Both the position numbers and the translations under genes were made by a program. This document shows positions 1 through 11,522 of a stretch of 64,000 nucleotides of DNA, piece after piece; position 1 is the stretch's first letter, and each line of letters begins with the position of its first letter. The notes beneath the pieces were generated by a model. It saw only the letters and a list, made by a program, of their open reading frames with translations. It was not told where the DNA came from and searched no databases. This stretch comes from Roseisolibacter sp. H3M3-2 (GTDB lineage: Bacteria; Gemmatimonadota; Gemmatimonadetes; Gemmatimonadales; Gemmatimonadaceae): NCBI RefSeq assembly GCF_029211165.1, contig NZ_JARGEK010000001.1, positions 1 through 64,000 of the forward strand, in the 5' to 3' direction.

Positions 1-256
1 AGCGATGCCGCCCCGAGCCCTTCACCTCGCTACAGCGCGCCGTGATCTGCTCTAGTCGGCAGATCCGCCGTACCCCGGGGTGCGTCCTACCCCTGTGTTC
101 GCCCCATCCCGCTCTGCGCCGTCCCCGGGTCTGCGCCGTACCCGGAAGTACGCCGTGAGACGGCGGTAGCCATCCGCCCCTCCCCCCGCAACCCGTTGTC
201 GCCCGCCCCCCTGCGTGGCAGCTTGACGACCCCTCGTCCCTCCCGCCTCCCGTCGC

Positions 257-2584
257 ATGCTGTCGCCGTCGCTCGTCCAGCAGATCGCGACCGAGCTGTC
301 GCTCCCCGCGCGCTCGGTCGCCAACACGCTCGCCCTCTTCGACGAGGGGAACACCCTCCCGTTCGTCGCCCGCTACCGGAAGGAGGTCACGGGCAACCTC
401 GACGAGGTGCAGCTGCGCGACGTGCGCGACCGCGCCGACTACCTGCGCGAGCTCGAGGAGCGGCGCGCGGCGGTGCTCAAGTCGGTCGAGGAGCAGGGGA
501 AGCTCACCGACGACCTGCGGGCGCGCATCGGCGCGGCCGACACGAAGCAGGCGCTCGAGGACCTGTACCTCCCGTACAAGCCGAAGCGCCGCACGCGCGC
601 CATGATCGCGCGCGAGCGCGGGCTGGAGCCGCTCGCCGAGCTGCTGTGGGCGGGCGAGGCCGACGACGCGACGGCGGAGGCGGCGGCCGCGGCGTACGTC
701 GACGCGGCGAGGGAGGTGCCGGACGTCGCCGGCGCGCTGCTGGGCGCGCGCGACATCCTCGGCGAGCGGGTCGCCGAGGCCGAGGCGCTGCGCGACGCGG
801 TGCGCCAGGCCACGCGGGCGCGGGGCGCCGTGCGCAGCGGCGCCGCGAGCGGCAAGGAGAACGAGGTCTCGAAGTTCCAGGACTATTACGACTTCCGGCA
901 GCTGCTCGCCGACATCCCGTCGCACCGCGTGCTCGCCATCCGCCGCGGCGAGGAGGAGGGGTTCCTCGTCTGGTCGATCGACGCGCCGGTCGAGGAGATC
1001 GTGGCGCTGCTGGAGCGCGACGTGGTCGGGCGCCGGCGCGCGTCGCGGCTGCTCGGGCAGGTCGTGCAGGACGCGTACAAGCGGCTGCTCGCGCCGTCCA
1101 TCACCGTCGAGCTGCGGCTGGAGCTGAAGACGCGCGCCGACGAGGAGGCGATCCGGATCTTCGGGCAGAACCTGGAGCAGCTGCTCCTCGCGTCGCCCGC
1201 CGGCGAGCGCGTGGTGATCGGGCTCGACCCGGGCTTCCGCACCGGCGTGAAGGTCGCCGCGCTCTCGCGCACGGGCGCCGTCGTCGAGACGGACACCTGG
1301 TTCCTGCACCAGCCCGACCGCTTCGCCGCGCAGCTCGTGCGGCTGGCGGCGCGCCACGGCGCGGAGCTGATCGCGATCGGCAACGGCACCGCCTCGCGCG
1401 AGACCGAGCAGCTGACCCGCGACGCGATCGCCGCCGCCGGCGCGGCGCTCGGCGGCGCGCGGCCGCAGGTCGTGGTGGTCAACGAGAGCGGCGCGTCGGT
1501 GTACTCGGCGTCCGACCTCGCCCGCGAGGAGCTCCCCGACCTCGACGTCTCGCTGCGCGGCGCCGTGTCGATCGCCCGCCGCCTGCAGGACCCGCTCGCC
1601 GAGCTGGTGAAGATCGACCCGAAGTCGATCGGCGTCGGGCAGTACCAGCACGACGTCAACCAGCCGCAGCTCAAGCGCCGGCTCGACGAGGTGGTCGAGA
1701 GTTGCGTGAACCGCGTCGGCGTCGAGGTGAACACGGCCTCGGTCGCGCTGCTGGCGTACGTCGCCGGCGTCGGGCCGACGCTCGCGCAGAACATCGTCCG
1801 GCTGCGCGACGAGCGCGGGGGCTTCCGGTCGCGGAAGGACCTGCTCGAGGTGCCGCGCCTCGGCGCCAAGGCGTTCGAGCAGGCGGCGGGCTTCCTCCGC
1901 GTGCGCGGCGGGGCGCACCCGCTCGACGCGTCGGCGGTGCACCCCGAGCGCTACCCGCTCGTCGAGCGCATCGCCGGGGACCTCGGCGTCCCGCTCGGCC
2001 AGCTGGTCGGCGACGAGGCGCTGGCCCAGCGGGTGGAGCCGCAGCGCTACGTCTCCGACGAGGTCGGACTGCCGACGCTGCGGGACATCCTCTCGGAGCT
2101 GCGGAAGCCCGGGCGCGACCCGCGCGAGGGGTTCGAGCTGCCGGCGTTCCGCGACGACGTGAAGGAGCCGAAGGACCTGCAGCCCGGGATGGTGCTGGAG
2201 GGGGTGGTCACGAACATCGTGGCCTTCGGCGCCTTCGTGGACGTCGGCGTCCACCAGGACGGGCTGGTGCACGTCTCACAACTGAGCGATCGCTACGTCG
2301 CCGACCCGAACGCCGCGGTGCGCGTCGGGCAGAAGGTCCGCGTCACCGTGATGGCCGTGGATCTGGAGCGGAACCGGATCGCGCTGTCGATGAAGTCGAG
2401 CCCTGACGCGCGCGCGCCGCGCGAGGTGCGCGAGGCCGGCGGGCTGACGGGCGGGCGCCGCGCCGAGCGGCCGGACGCGCGCCCGGCGGCCAGGGGCGGG
2501 CAGGGGCCGAAGTCGGCGCCCAGGCCGGCGCCGTTCGTGCCGAAGTCCGGCGCGGTCGCGCCCAACGGCATCCGCTTCAAGTGA
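257..2584 (+). CDS. tex: Tex family RNA-binding transcription accessory protein
   Basis: A 775-residue protein with the full Tex layout. It has an N-terminal helical domain and a YqgF/RNase H-like fold near residues 320-350 (IGLDPGFRTG motif). Tandem helix-hairpin-helix segments follow around 495-545 (AYVAGVGPTLAQNIV, then VPRLGAKAFEQAAGF). A C-terminal S1 RNA-binding domain spans about 640-710 (GMVLEGVVTNIVAFGAFVDVG). The last 65 residues are a basic, Pro/Ala/Arg-rich tail that looks disordered. Tex proteins bind nucleic acid in the cytoplasm and affect transcription; their precise role is unsettled. The start was chosen because the family similarity begins directly there (SPSLVQQIATEL). The gene stands alone, about 280 bases before the susC-like gene. 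The 256 bases upstream show no gene. Confidence 0.95.
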   Translation: MLSPSLVQQIATELSLPARSVANTLALFDEGNTLPFVARYRKEVTGNLDEVQLRDVRDRADYLRELEERRAAVLKSVEEQGKLTDDLRARIGAADTKQALEDLYLPYKPKRRTRAMIARERGLEPLAELLWAGEADDATAEAAAAAYVDAAREVPDVAGALLGARDILGERVAEAEALRDAVRQATRARGAVRSGAASGKENEVSKFQDYYDFRQLLADIPSHRVLAIRRGEEEGFLVWSIDAPVEEIVALLERDVVGRRRASRLLGQVVQDAYKRLLAPSITVELRLELKTRADEEAIRIFGQNLEQLLLASPAGERVVIGLDPGFRTGVKVAALSRTGAVVETDTWFLHQPDRFAAQLVRLAARHGAELIAIGNGTASRETEQLTRDAIAAAGAALGGARPQVVVVNESGASVYSASDLAREELPDLDVSLRGAVSIARRLQDPLAELVKIDPKSIGVGQYQHDVNQPQLKRRLDEVVESCVNRVGVEVNTASVALLAYVAGVGPTLAQNIVRLRDERGGFRSRKDLLEVPRLGAKAFEQAAGFLRVRGGAHPLDASAVHPERYPLVERIAGDLGVPLGQLVGDEALAQRVEPQRYVSDEVGLPTLRDILSELRKPGRDPREGFELPAFRDDVKEPKDLQPGMVLEGVVTNIVAFGAFVDVGVHQDGLVHVSQLSDRYVADPNAAVRVGQKVRVTVMAVDLERNRIALSMKSSPDARAPREVREAGGLTGGRRAERPDARPAARGGQGPKSAPRPAPFVPKSGAVAPNGIRFK

Positions 2585-2862
2585 GCGGCGCGGCGCGCGC
2601 CTGAGACTCCGGCAGGCGCGCGTCGGTCACGAATGCGTGCGCCGATCGCGAAGTTCGTGCGGCGGCGGCACCTACGCGCGCCGCGCGATCTTGCCCGCGG
2701 CGCGCGCGGCGCCTTACCTTCTGCCCGCCGCGTCCGGGCCGGCGCGCTCATCGAGTCTTCGCTGAGGCGCCTGCGCCTCGTCGCGCGCCCGTTCGTCCCC
2801 ACCGGGACTCCGCGCGGCGGCACGCCCGCCGGAGGTCCCGTCCCCTCCCTCCGGAGACCTCC

Positions 2863-5800
2863 ATGTCGTTGAAGCTCGTCCGGGCCGCGGGGCTGTGCCT
2901 CGTCCCGATGGTGCTCGGCGCACTCGTTCCGAGGCTCGTCCTCGCGCAGGGCACCGGCACCGTGCGCGGCCGCGTCACCGACGCCGCCGGCCAGCGTCCG
3001 ATCGCCGACGCGCAGGTCAGCGTCAGCGGCACGACCGTCGGCGCCATCACGAACGCCGCCGGCGACTACGTGATCGCGAACGTCCCCGCCGGCGCGCAGC
3101 AGCTGCGCGTCCGGCGCATCGGCTTCCAGGCCGCCTCGCAGGCGGTGACGGTGAACGCCGGCGCCAGCGTGACCGCGAACTTCTCGCTCTCGCAGGCCGC
3201 GGCGCAGCTCGACCAGGTCGTCGTCACCGGCACCGGCGGCGCCACGACGCGCCGCACCGTCGGCAACGCGATCACCACGATCAACGCCGCCGAGATCACG
3301 CGCGACAACTCGATCTCGAACGTCAGCGAGATCCTGCAGTCCAAGACCCCGGGCGTGACGATCCTCCCAGGCTCCGGCACGCCGGGGACCGCGGGCGACA
3401 TCCGCATCCGCGGCAGCAACTCCCTCAGCGGCTCGCGCCCCGTGATCTTCATCGACGGGATCCGCATGAGCAACGAGGGGCTCGGGAACTTCAACCCGAC
3501 CGGCACCGGCGCGACGGGCCAGGCCTTCTCGGCGCAGATCACGTCGGGCCTCGACTTCCTCAACCCCGAGGACATCGAGAGCATCGAGGTCATCAAGGGC
3601 CCCGCGGCCGCGACGCTGTACGGCGCCGACGCCTCGTCGGGGGTCATCCAGATCCTCACCAAGCGCGGCATCCGCGGCCAGCAGAAGCCGCAGTGGACGC
3701 TGCGCGGCGAGCGCGGGCTGAACCAGTGGGGGACGGAGACGCTCACCAACTACCTGACCTGCGACTCGGCGCGCATCGCCGGCCGCACGACGGTGAACGG
3801 CGTCTCCGAGCCGAACTTCCCGGGCTGCCAGGGCCGGGCCGTCGGCACGGTCATCACGCAGAACCCGCTCGACATCGACCCGGCCGCGCTGCGCGACGGC
3901 ACGATCCAGCGCCTGAACGTGGGGCTGCGCGGCGGCGCCGACCGCTACTCGTACTTCCTGTCGGGCGACAAGGACGACGAGTACGGCGTGTACTTCAACA
4001 GCTTCAACCGCCGCAAGGCGGGGCGCGGCAACTTCACGCTCGTGCCCAACGACCGGACCGAGCTGGCGATCAACGTCTCGTACGCGCAGAACGACCTCCG
4101 GCTCCCGCCGCAGGACGAGTCGGTGCTCGGCGTGCTGCTCAACGCGGTGCGCTCCCAGCCCGGCGCGCGCCCGACGGGCAACTTCCGCACGGTGTTCACG
4201 GGGACCGACACGATCGTGTACCCGAACCAGAGCCCCGAGCGCGCGAACAACTACAACAACCGCACGCGGTCGGACCGCCTGCAGCTCGGCGCGACGCTGA
4301 ACTACAACCCGGCCAGCTGGCTGCGGAACCGCCTCACCGTCGGCACCGACCAGATCTTCTCGACCGCCGACGTGCTGGTGCTGCCGGGCGACGAGTTCGA
4401 GCCGGTCGGCAACGTGCTGCAGCGCACCCCGCGCTTCCGCGACTACACGGTCGACTACGTCGGCCAGCTGCCGTACAAGATCACGCCGTCCTGGTCGGGG
4501 ACGACGTCCTTCGGCACGCAGATCATCGCCCGCCTCCGCGAGACGCTGACCGCCACCGGCGCCGGCCTCGGCGCCCCCGACGTCACCGTCATCGGCTCGG
4601 CCCAGACGACCACCGGCACGAACACCTACTCCGAGAACAACTCGGTCGGGTACTTCGGCCAGCAGGAGGTCTCCTGGCGCAACCGGCTGTTCCTCACGGG
4701 CGCCGTGCGCGCGGACGACAACTCGTCGTTCGGGACGAACTTCGACCTGATCGTCTACCCGAAGTTCTCGCTGTCGTGGGTGCTGAGCGAGGAGCCGGCG
4801 CTCGAGGGCGTGTTCAAGACGCTCGCGACCAACAGCTTCAAGCTGCGCTCCGCCTGGGGGCAGGCCGGCCGCGCGCCCGACCCGTACACGGCGACGCGCA
4901 CGTACCAGATCATCCGGTCCACGCTCTCGCAGACGAGCACCGGGTCGGGCCTCATCACCAACTCGTACGGCAACCAGGAGCTGAAGCCGGAGCGCGGCGA
5001 GGAGTTCGAGGTCGGCTTCGAGAGCAGCCACCTCGGCGACCGCCTCGGCCTCGACTTCACGTACTACAACCGTCGCACGCGCGACATGCTCGTGGGCGTC
5101 CCGGTCCCGCCCTCGGTCGGCTTCATCTCGTCGCCGATCACGAACCTCGGCACCGTGAAGAACTCGGGGCTCGAGCTCGCGCTGACGGCGACGCCGGTCT
5201 CCACGAGCCGGTTCGTCTGGGACACGCGCATCAACGGGTCGACCAACAACGACATCCTCGAGACGTTCGGCGTCCCGGGGAAGACGAGCGAGGTCCCGAT
5301 CAGCCAGGCCTACGGCGCCGTGCAGCAGCACCGCGTCGGCTACCGCCTCGGCTCCTACTGGGCCCCGGTCATCCAGCGCGACGCGTCGGGCAACATCCGG
5401 CTCACGGCCGGCGGCGCGATCGACACCGTCGGGACGACCCAGTACATCGGGCCGTCCGCGCCGACCCGCGAGCTCGGCTTCTCGAACACGTTCACGTTCT
5501 TCCGCAACTTCCGCCTGTACGCGCTGCTCGACTACAAGGGCGGGCACTACCTGTTCAACCTGAAGGAGCGCAACCGCTGCCAGACGGCGAACGACAACTG
5601 CGCCCGCGCCAACGACCCGCGCTTCCTCGGGGCCCGCAACCCGCGCAACGCGGCCGACTCGCTGCTGCGCCGCGAGCTGGACGCGATCCGCACGATCCCG
5701 TCGCTGTTCATCGAGAAGGCGGACTTCGTCAAGCTGCGTGAGGTCTCGCTCAGCGTGACCATCCCGCAGCGCCTGATCGCGCGCAGCGGCGCCGAGACCG

Positions 5801-5961
5801 CGCAGCTCGTCCTCAGCGGCCGCAACCTCGGCCTGTGGACCGACTACACCGGCCTCGACCCCGAGGTCAACTCGTACGGCGGGCGCAACTTCAACCGCGT
5901 GGACGCCTACGCGGCCCCGATGGCGCGCCGCCTGTCGGCGCAGCTCAACTTCACCTTCTGA
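2863..5961 (+). CDS. SusC/RagA family TonB-dependent outer membrane receptor
   Basis: A 1032-residue outer-membrane protein. It has a signal peptide (residues 1-29, cleavage after VLA-Q), a carboxypeptidase-regulatory-like beta-sandwich (about 32-115, GTVRGRVTDAAGQRPIADAQV), a plug domain (about 120-270, with IRIRGSNSLSGSRPVIFIDG and the plug end ATLYGADASSGVIQILTKRG) and a long beta-barrel ending in the aromatic C-terminus LNFTF. Family members import large substrates across the outer membrane with energy from TonB. A purine-rich GGAGA lies just before the ATG. The next gene is the SusD-type lipoprotein 14 bases downstream, so the two form a typical receptor/lid operon. No glycoside hydrolase or other catabolic gene lies nearby, so the substrate cannot be inferred. 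Confidence 0.95.
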   Translation: MSLKLVRAAGLCLVPMVLGALVPRLVLAQGTGTVRGRVTDAAGQRPIADAQVSVSGTTVGAITNAAGDYVIANVPAGAQQLRVRRIGFQAASQAVTVNAGASVTANFSLSQAAAQLDQVVVTGTGGATTRRTVGNAITTINAAEITRDNSISNVSEILQSKTPGVTILPGSGTPGTAGDIRIRGSNSLSGSRPVIFIDGIRMSNEGLGNFNPTGTGATGQAFSAQITSGLDFLNPEDIESIEVIKGPAAATLYGADASSGVIQILTKRGIRGQQKPQWTLRGERGLNQWGTETLTNYLTCDSARIAGRTTVNGVSEPNFPGCQGRAVGTVITQNPLDIDPAALRDGTIQRLNVGLRGGADRYSYFLSGDKDDEYGVYFNSFNRRKAGRGNFTLVPNDRTELAINVSYAQNDLRLPPQDESVLGVLLNAVRSQPGARPTGNFRTVFTGTDTIVYPNQSPERANNYNNRTRSDRLQLGATLNYNPASWLRNRLTVGTDQIFSTADVLVLPGDEFEPVGNVLQRTPRFRDYTVDYVGQLPYKITPSWSGTTSFGTQIIARLRETLTATGAGLGAPDVTVIGSAQTTTGTNTYSENNSVGYFGQQEVSWRNRLFLTGAVRADDNSSFGTNFDLIVYPKFSLSWVLSEEPALEGVFKTLATNSFKLRSAWGQAGRAPDPYTATRTYQIIRSTLSQTSTGSGLITNSYGNQELKPERGEEFEVGFESSHLGDRLGLDFTYYNRRTRDMLVGVPVPPSVGFISSPITNLGTVKNSGLELALTATPVSTSRFVWDTRINGSTNNDILETFGVPGKTSEVPISQAYGAVQQHRVGYRLGSYWAPVIQRDASGNIRLTAGGAIDTVGTTQYIGPSAPTRELGFSNTFTFFRNFRLYALLDYKGGHYLFNLKERNRCQTANDNCARANDPRFLGARNPRNAADSLLRRELDAIRTIPSLFIEKADFVKLREVSLSVTIPQRLIARSGAETAQLVLSGRNLGLWTDYTGLDPEVNSYGGRNFNRVDAYAAPMARRLSAQLNFTF

Positions 5962-5975
5962 CCCCCGGCGATTCC

Positions 5976-7316
5976 ATGCGAAAGCTGCAATCGGTCCGCC
6001 GCGGTCCGCGGGTCCGGCTGGCGACGCTCGGCGCGCTCGTGCTGGGCGCCGCGACCGCCGGCGCCTGCAACGACTTCCTCCAGGCCGAGAACCCCGGCGC
6101 GGTCGAGGAGACCGACGTCAACCAGCCGCAGTACGTGAACCTGCTGATGAACGGGATCATCGGCGAGTTCCAGCCGGCGTTCGGCAACATCACCTGGTGG
6201 AACGCGATCTACACGGACGAGCTCTACAACCGGAACACCTTCTTCGAGGAGGCGCTGATCGACCGGCGCCAGGTCGGCCCGGAGAACGGCACGCACAACA
6301 CCTTCATCTACCCCCGCATCCACCGCGCCCGCTTCCTGGCGGACGACGGCGTGCGCCGGATGAAGGAGATCCTCGGCGACAGCGCGAGCCGCGACCTCCG
6401 CGTCGCCCGCGCGCTGGCGTACGGGGGGATGACGTACAACTACCTCGGCGAGATGTACTGCGACATCCCGTTCGACGGGCAGGCGCCGCAGACCCCGGAG
6501 GCCGTGTTCCGCGCGGCCATGACCAAGCTCGACTCCGCGGTCGCGATCGCCAACGCCGCGAAGACGGCCGCCAAGGCCCGCGTGCCGCTCGTCGCCGGCG
6601 ACACGCTGGCCGCCGACTCGGTGCGCAACTTCGCGCTGGTCGGCGCGGCGCGCGCCGCGCTGAACGTCAACGACCGGGCGCGCGCGGCGACCTACGCCGG
6701 CCAGGTGCCGGCGGCGTTCGCCTTCTTCGCCCAGTACTCGACCAACAGCACGGCCGAGAACCACCGCGTCTGGCAGAACCTGACGGCGGCGTCGGGCGGC
6801 ACCACCGACAACACGCCGTTCCGCGACATGGCGGGCGACGTGCGCATCCCGCGCTCCGGCGCGACCGGCGTGACGGGGCTCATCCCGCGCTCGCCGGCGT
6901 CGTACAGCACGTTCGACGGCACGCCCACCGGCTCGCCGTTCGTCGCCGGCGGCACGATCCGCATCGCGTCGGGGCTCGAGGCGCGCTACATCGTCGCCGA
7001 GACGCAGATCGAGAGCAACCCGACGGCGGTGCTGGCGCTCATCAACGAGCGGCGGGCCTTCGGCCGGCTCCAGCAGCCGGTCACGGGGCTCACGGGCGCG
7101 GCGCTGCTCGCCGAGCTGCGCGACCAGCGGCGGCGCGACTTCTACCTCGACAACCACCGCCTCGGCGACCTGCGGCGGTACCAGAAGTTCTACCAGATCA
7201 ACGAGTTCCCCACCGGCCCGTACCCGACCAGCACCACCGGGGACCGCTACGACACGGCGACCTGCTGGCCGCTCGCGCTGGCGGAGATCAACAGCAACCC
7301 GAACATCCCGCGCTGA
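5976..7316 (+). CDS. SusD/RagB family nutrient-binding outer membrane lipoprotein
   Basis: A 446-residue lipoprotein starting at the ATG 14 bases after the susC-like stop; the open frame extends further upstream but only over the receptor gene. The N-terminus is basic, then hydrophobic (LGALVLGAATAGAC), with a lipobox ending at Cys about residue 29, followed by NDFLQAENPGAV, which is typical of SusD proteins (F/L at +2 to +4, then NP..). The helical body and the C-terminal region DQRRRDFYLDNHRLGDLRRYQKFYQIN are characteristic of the family. It should form the surface lid over the SusC-type barrel and hold the substrate. A strong hairpin follows the stop codon. Confidence 0.93.
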   Translation: MRKLQSVRRGPRVRLATLGALVLGAATAGACNDFLQAENPGAVEETDVNQPQYVNLLMNGIIGEFQPAFGNITWWNAIYTDELYNRNTFFEEALIDRRQVGPENGTHNTFIYPRIHRARFLADDGVRRMKEILGDSASRDLRVARALAYGGMTYNYLGEMYCDIPFDGQAPQTPEAVFRAAMTKLDSAVAIANAAKTAAKARVPLVAGDTLAADSVRNFALVGAARAALNVNDRARAATYAGQVPAAFAFFAQYSTNSTAENHRVWQNLTAASGGTTDNTPFRDMAGDVRIPRSGATGVTGLIPRSPASYSTFDGTPTGSPFVAGGTIRIASGLEARYIVAETQIESNPTAVLALINERRAFGRLQQPVTGLTGAALLAELRDQRRRDFYLDNHRLGDLRRYQKFYQINEFPTGPYPTSTTGDRYDTATCWPLALAEINSNPNIPR

Positions 7317-7333
7317 TCCGGGATCCGGGCGAA

Positions 7334-7374
7334 CGACGAGGGGGCGCCGTCCAGCGGACGGCGCCCCCTCGTCG
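7334..7374. terminator. Bidirectional hairpin terminator between susD-like gene and ybbP
   Basis: A perfect 19-bp inverted repeat (arms 7334-7352 and 7356-7374, 3-nt loop AGC) lies between the convergent ends of the SusD-type gene and the permease gene. There is no long T-tract, as is common in very GC-rich genomes. It is placed to serve both strands. Confidence 0.8.
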
Positions 7375-7398
7375 CGTGCGGCCGCCTCGGCGCCGCCG

Positions 7399-10010
7399 TC
7401 AGGACTCGCGCAGCGCCGCCATCGGCGTCTCGCGGAACGCCTCGCGCCCGGTGATGAAGCCGATCGCCAGCGTGAACGCCACCAGCAGCGCCGCGATCCC
7501 GAGCGCCGCGCCCCAGTCGGGGGCGAACGGCCCGCGGAACACCCACTTCTGCAGCGCCCACGCCCCGCCGAACGAGAGCAGCATCCCGGTGAAGGCGCCG
7601 AGCGCGCCGAGCACCGCGTACTCCGCCAGCAGGATGCGCCCGATCTGCGCCCGCGTCGCGCCGAGCGTCTTGAGCAGCACGGCGTCGCGCAGCCGGTCGC
7701 GCCGCGTGGCCGCCACCGCGCTCACCAGCACCGGGACGCCCACGGCCAGGCAGAAGATCCCGAGGAAGCGCACCGCGACCGACACCTTCTCGATGATCCC
7801 GCCCACGGTGCGCTGGATCAGCGACAGGTCGACGCTGGACACGTTCGGGTGGCGGGCGACGACGTCGCGCTGCAGCCGGGCCACCGCGTCCGCCGACGGC
7901 ACGCGCGCCATGATGACGAACTGCTTGGGCGCCTGCACCAGCGCCGCCGGCTGGAAGACGGCGAAGAAGTTGGGCTCGAACCGTTGCCAGTTGACCTCGC
8001 GGAAGCTCGTCACCCGCGACGGCACCTGCACCCCCTGCACGTCCCACGTGACGGTGTCGCCCAGCGACAGCCCGAGCTCGCGCGCCACGCCGGCCTCGAA
8101 GCTCACCTCCGGCAGCGCCCCCTCGGCGGCGTCGGTCTTGAAGAAGGTCCCGGCGGTGACGCGCTCCGCGTCCCCCTGCGTCGTGCGGTAGGTCGAGCGG
8201 TACTCGCGGCGGAGCGGCCAGCGCTCGCCGCGCCGCGCGCTGTCGGCCAGCATCGCGGCGGTGGTGCGTCCGTTGACCGCGGCGATGCGCATCGTGACGA
8301 TCGGCGTCGACGAGACCACCTCGTTCCCGCCGACGCGCAGCGCCGAGTCCACGAACGCCGCCTGGTCCTCCTGCACGTCGAAGAACAGGACGTTGGCGCG
8401 CGTGGTCGCGCTCCGCACGTCGAGGGTCCGCAGCAGGTTGGACTGCACCAGGTAGATCGTCGAGACCAGGAACGCCCCGAAGCCCAGCGCGAGCGTCACC
8501 GCGCGCGTCTGGCTCCCCGGGCGGTAGAGGTTCGCGACCCCCTGCCGCACCACGTACGGCCACCCGGCGCGCAGAGACCGGCGGGCCAGCGCGCTGGCCG
8601 CCGTCGCGCTCAGCCAGAGCAGCACGATCGCGCCGAAGATGGCGGCCGTGATCCCGATCCCGTCGCGCAGCCGCCCCGTGCGCTGCACCGCGAGGGCGGT
8701 GACGCTGGCGACCACCGCGAGCCCGACGACGACGTTCGCCCAGTCGATCCCGCGCCCGCGGAGCGCGCCCGGGTCCACCTCGCGCCGGATCGCCTGCAGC
8801 GGGCTGACGCGGCGCAGCGCCAGCAGCGGGCGGAGGGCGAACACCAGCGCCACCCACACGCCCACGACCACGCCGGCGCCGATCGCCGCCGGCTCGAGCG
8901 ACACGCGCACGTCCACCGGAAGGAAGTCGCCGAGCACCCGCGGCAGTGCGACCTGGATCCCGATCCCGATCAGCGCGCCCGCCAGCGCCCCCACGAGCCC
9001 CATGATCGCCGCCTGCGTCACGTAGATCGCCAGGATCTGCCGCGAGGTCGCGCCGAGGCAGCGGAGCACCGCCACCGTGTCGATCTTGCGCGCCACGAAC
9101 GCGCTGACCCCGCTTGCCACGCCCACGCCGCCCAGCAGCAGGGCGATGAGCCCGACGATCGAGAGGAAGTCGGTGAGCCGGTCGACCGCCTCGGTCAGCC
9201 CACGCTCCGTGTCGGCGACGGTGCGGCCGCGCACCTGCCACTCGTCGAGGTTGGCGCGCAGCGGCTTCAGGAACGGGGCCGCCGCCTGGCCGTCGGGAAG
9301 CTTCACCACCGCCTCGTACTCGGCGCGGCTCCCGAAGACGAGCAGCTGCGTCTCGGCGAGGTAGCGCGCCGGGATGTAGACGCGCGGCCCGATCACCGAC
9401 GCGATCCCGGCGTCGCCGGGGACGTTGTCGAGCGTGCCGTCGATGCGGAACCGCCCGTAGCCCAGCACCAGCGTGTCGCCGATCTGCGCGTCGAGCGCGA
9501 CCAGCAGCGAGCGGTCCACCAGCGCGTGCGGCGCCGTGTGCAGCGCCGCCCAGCGGCCGACCGGCTGCGTCGTCACCTCGCCGTAGAACGGGTAGCCTGG
9601 CTCGACGGCGCGCACTTGCACCAGGCGCGTGCGCCCGGTGCGCGGCACGAGCCCCATCGACGCGAACTGCGTCGTGCGCGCCACGCGCATCCCGCGCGCC
9701 GGCAGCGAATCGAGCAGCGCCAGCGCCGGCTTGGGGAACGGGCGCCGCGACTGGAAGGCGACGTCGCCGCCGAGCAGCGCGCGGGACTGCTCGCGCACCG
9801 AGCCGCCGACGTTGCCGGCGAACGAGTCGATCGCCACCAGGGCCGCGACGCCGAGCGCGATCGACGACATGTAGAGGAGCAGGCGGCGCCGCGCGGTGCG
9901 GCTCTCGCGCCAGGCGAGGCGGACGAGCGAGGACCAGGGCGAGCGTCGGGCGTCGAGCGTGGAGCGGGTGGACCCGGCCTGGGCGTCGCCCGGCAGCGTG
10001 GCAGCCGTCA

Positions 10011-10011
<1 letters not shown>
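7399..10011 (-). CDS. ybbP: FtsX-type ABC transporter permease, YbbP-like
   Basis: An 870-residue integral membrane protein with an N-terminal transmembrane anchor (LLLYMSSIALGVAALVAID) and two FtsX permease domains: a central block of transmembrane helices around 260-470, and a C-terminal one ending at ITGREAFRETPMAALRES. Periplasmic-type segments lie between them. The layout is that of E. coli YbbP rather than the shorter MacB or LolC. The frame stays open far upstream, but the start used here (MTAATLPGD) sits in a TGATG overlap with the stop of the ATPase gene, which points to translational coupling. With the ATPase and the divergent tesA-like gene it reproduces the E. coli tesA-ybbA-ybbP arrangement. 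The transported substrate is unknown. Confidence 0.9.
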
Positions 10012-10710
<699 letters not shown>

Positions 10711-10712
<2 letters not shown>

Positions 10713-11448
10713 GGGTCAGCGGAGCGGGGGAGTCGGGAGGGTCGTGCTGGCGGGGGCGCTGCTCGCGGCCGCGCTGGGGTGCGGCGCGGGCGCGGGGGCG
10801 CCGAAGGATACCGCCGCGGCGGCCGCGGATTCGGCGGCGGTGGGTGCTACCCCGCCGGCGGCCGGGGCGCCGCTGCGCGTGCTGTTCGTGGGCACCAGCC
10901 TGACGGCGGGGTTGGGGCTCGACCCCGACAGCGCCTACCCGGCGCTCATCCAGCGCGCCGCCGACTCGGCCGGGGTGCCGATGACGGTGGTGAACGCCGG
11001 GGTGAGCGGGGAGACGTCGGCGGGGGCGCTGCGGCGCATCGACTGGGTGCTGCGCGAGCCCGTCGACGTGCTCGTGCTCGAGACCGGCGCGAATGATGGG
11101 CTGCGCGCCCTCCGGGTGGACTCCACGCGGGCCAATCTTGAAGCGATCCTGACGCGGGCCCGGCGGGCGCACCCCCGGGCGCGGCTGGTGCTGGTGCAGA
11201 TGGAGGCGCCGCCGAACCTGGGTGCCGAGTATACGGGGCGGTTCCGGGGCATGTTTCCCGAGGTGGCGCGGGCCGCCGGGGCGACGCTGACCCCGTTCCT
11301 GCTGGACAGCGTGGCCGGGGTGGGGCGGCTGAACCAGGGGGACGGGATCCACCCCAACGAGGCGGGGGCGCGCGTGGTCGCGCGGACGGTGTGGCGCGCG
11401 CTGCGCCCGGTCGTGGACTCGGCGCTGGCCGCCCGCGCGGGCGCTTGA
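10711..11448 (+). CDS. tesA: TesA-like SGNH-family esterase/thioesterase lipoprotein
   Basis: A 245-residue SGNH hydrolase. The N-terminus is a lipoprotein signal (VVLAGALLAAALGC, lipobox Cys about residue 23) followed by an Ala-rich linker. Block I with the nucleophile is FVGTSLTAGLGL (Ser in GTSL, a variant of GDSL). The oxyanion Gly is in NAGVSGETSAG, the Asn block is LETGANDGLRAL, and the catalytic Asp/His pair is in GDGIHPNEAGARVVA. The family hydrolyses acyl esters and thioesters, here probably at the periplasmic face of a membrane. The ATG overlaps the start codon of the divergent ybbA gene; a GTG at 10744 would also leave most of the hydrophobic segment and is an alternative start. 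Confidence 0.88.
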
Positions 11449-11522
11449 CCCGGGCCTGGGGTCAGGGCAAATTCCGAGGCTGCAAGCACTTACCGCCGAC
11501 TCTCCTCCATCCGACGCTCGCC

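Noticed and set aside
2293-5547. A 1084-codon open frame on the minus strand opposite tex and the susC-like gene
   Set aside because: It is the antisense shadow of clear plus-strand genes in very GC-rich DNA; its composition is Arg/Ala/Val repeats without any domain.
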